Below, piece after piece: positions 63,726 through 64,000 of a DNA stretch of 64,000 nucleotides. Origin of the DNA: Prevotella aurantiaca JCM 15754. Its GTDB lineage: Bacteria > Bacteroidota > Bacteroidia > Bacteroidales > Bacteroidaceae. The stretch covers positions 152,540 through 216,539 of the forward strand of contig NZ_BAKF01000001.1 in NCBI RefSeq assembly GCF_000614025.1, given 5' to 3'. How positions within the stretch are numbered: the stretch's first letter is position 1; each line of letters starts with the position of its first letter. Made by a program: the position numbers and the translations under genes. The notes under the pieces were generated by a model that worked only from the letters and a program-made list of their open reading frames with translations, ran no database searches and was not told the DNA's origin.

Positions 63726-64000
63726 CACTTATTTTATGGACTTGGCGAACTCTTTTAGAGCGTTTAGGATAGAACATTCTTACTAACGATAGCAGGTCTT
63801 AATTTGCTTTTGGTAGATATGAAGGGGTGGGTTGGGATAGGCGTTTGTTACTCTTTAAATTGAATAACAGAATTAGACGAAACAGCAACGATGTACCAAC
63901 TATGTTTTAGAGGGCTTAGATGGACTGGGAGTTTTAGTATTTTTGGAAAATAAAAAAAGCCCTAAATAGTCCTCCCTTAAAAACAATATTTCAGCATAAA

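Noticed and set aside
1..64000. tRNA, rRNA or intact insertion sequence
   Set aside because: Looked for by eye on both strands; nothing with a cloverleaf, rRNA signature or transposase was recognised.

Overview
The window looks like chromosomal DNA from a Prevotella species, most like the P. intermedia group. The reasons are Bacteroidetes -7 promoter boxes (TAnnTTTG) in front of many genes, at least seven secreted proteins ending in a Prevotella-style type IX secretion C-terminus (GIYIVNGKKVVK-like), fimbrillin-type lipoproteins, a C10 (interpain/streptopain-like) cysteine protease, and a 30-residue 'smalltalk' protein next to HU and M15 peptidase genes. No rRNA, tRNA, CRISPR array or intact insertion sequence was seen.

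Layout. 0.5-2.7 kb: a fimbrillin-like lipoprotein with a small peptide gene in front of it. 2.9-7.1 kb: a leftward block with a HEAT-repeat protein, a possible ParA partner, ParA and two six-helix membrane proteins; the AT-rich 14-mer TTTTTATATATTTA recurs around the membrane genes. 7.1-11.1 kb: about 4 kb without a credible gene, holding 17 GCGACAAA-type boxes whose orientation flips near 9.7 kb. Beside parA and between mostly leftward and mostly rightward genes, this is a candidate replication origin, perhaps of a chromid. 11.1-19.1 kb: ridA, an RteC-like gene, a beta-helix-like secreted protein and a large adhesin, with intergenic tandem arrays whose periods are all multiples of 22 bp. 19.2-29.2 kb: a leucine-rich-repeat protein, then an operon for a TonB-dependent receptor, a lipoprotein, an outer-membrane barrel, a DUF4876 lipoprotein and an M16 peptidase. 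29.8-42.6 kb: a GT90 glycosyltransferase, two cleaved-adhesin-type proteins, a DUF389 membrane protein and the C10 protease. 43-51.5 kb: SatD/DUF3307 pair, nicotinamidase, the M15-HU-smalltalk module, PerR-like regulator, MarR-thioredoxin operon and a second beta-helix protein. 51.9-53.4 kb: a three-gene hipB-hipS-hipT-type toxin-antitoxin operon. 54-62 kb: three more peptide-plus-fimbrillin cassettes. 62.5-63.4 kb: one exported protein of unknown function.

Two patterns run across the window. A roughly 180-250 bp MITE-like palindromic repeat occurs about nine times between genes and alternates with the fimbrillin cassettes. Three long genes (M16 peptidase, a 1488-residue adhesin, C10 protease) are each broken by what looks like one missing base, which suggests either sequencing error or recent loss or switching of secreted virulence-type proteins.

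Taken together the region mainly encodes surface and secreted functions (adhesins, proteases, nutrient receptor, fimbrillin-like lipoproteins), plus a possible replication and partition locus and stress regulators. All family names come from reading motifs by eye; no database search was run.
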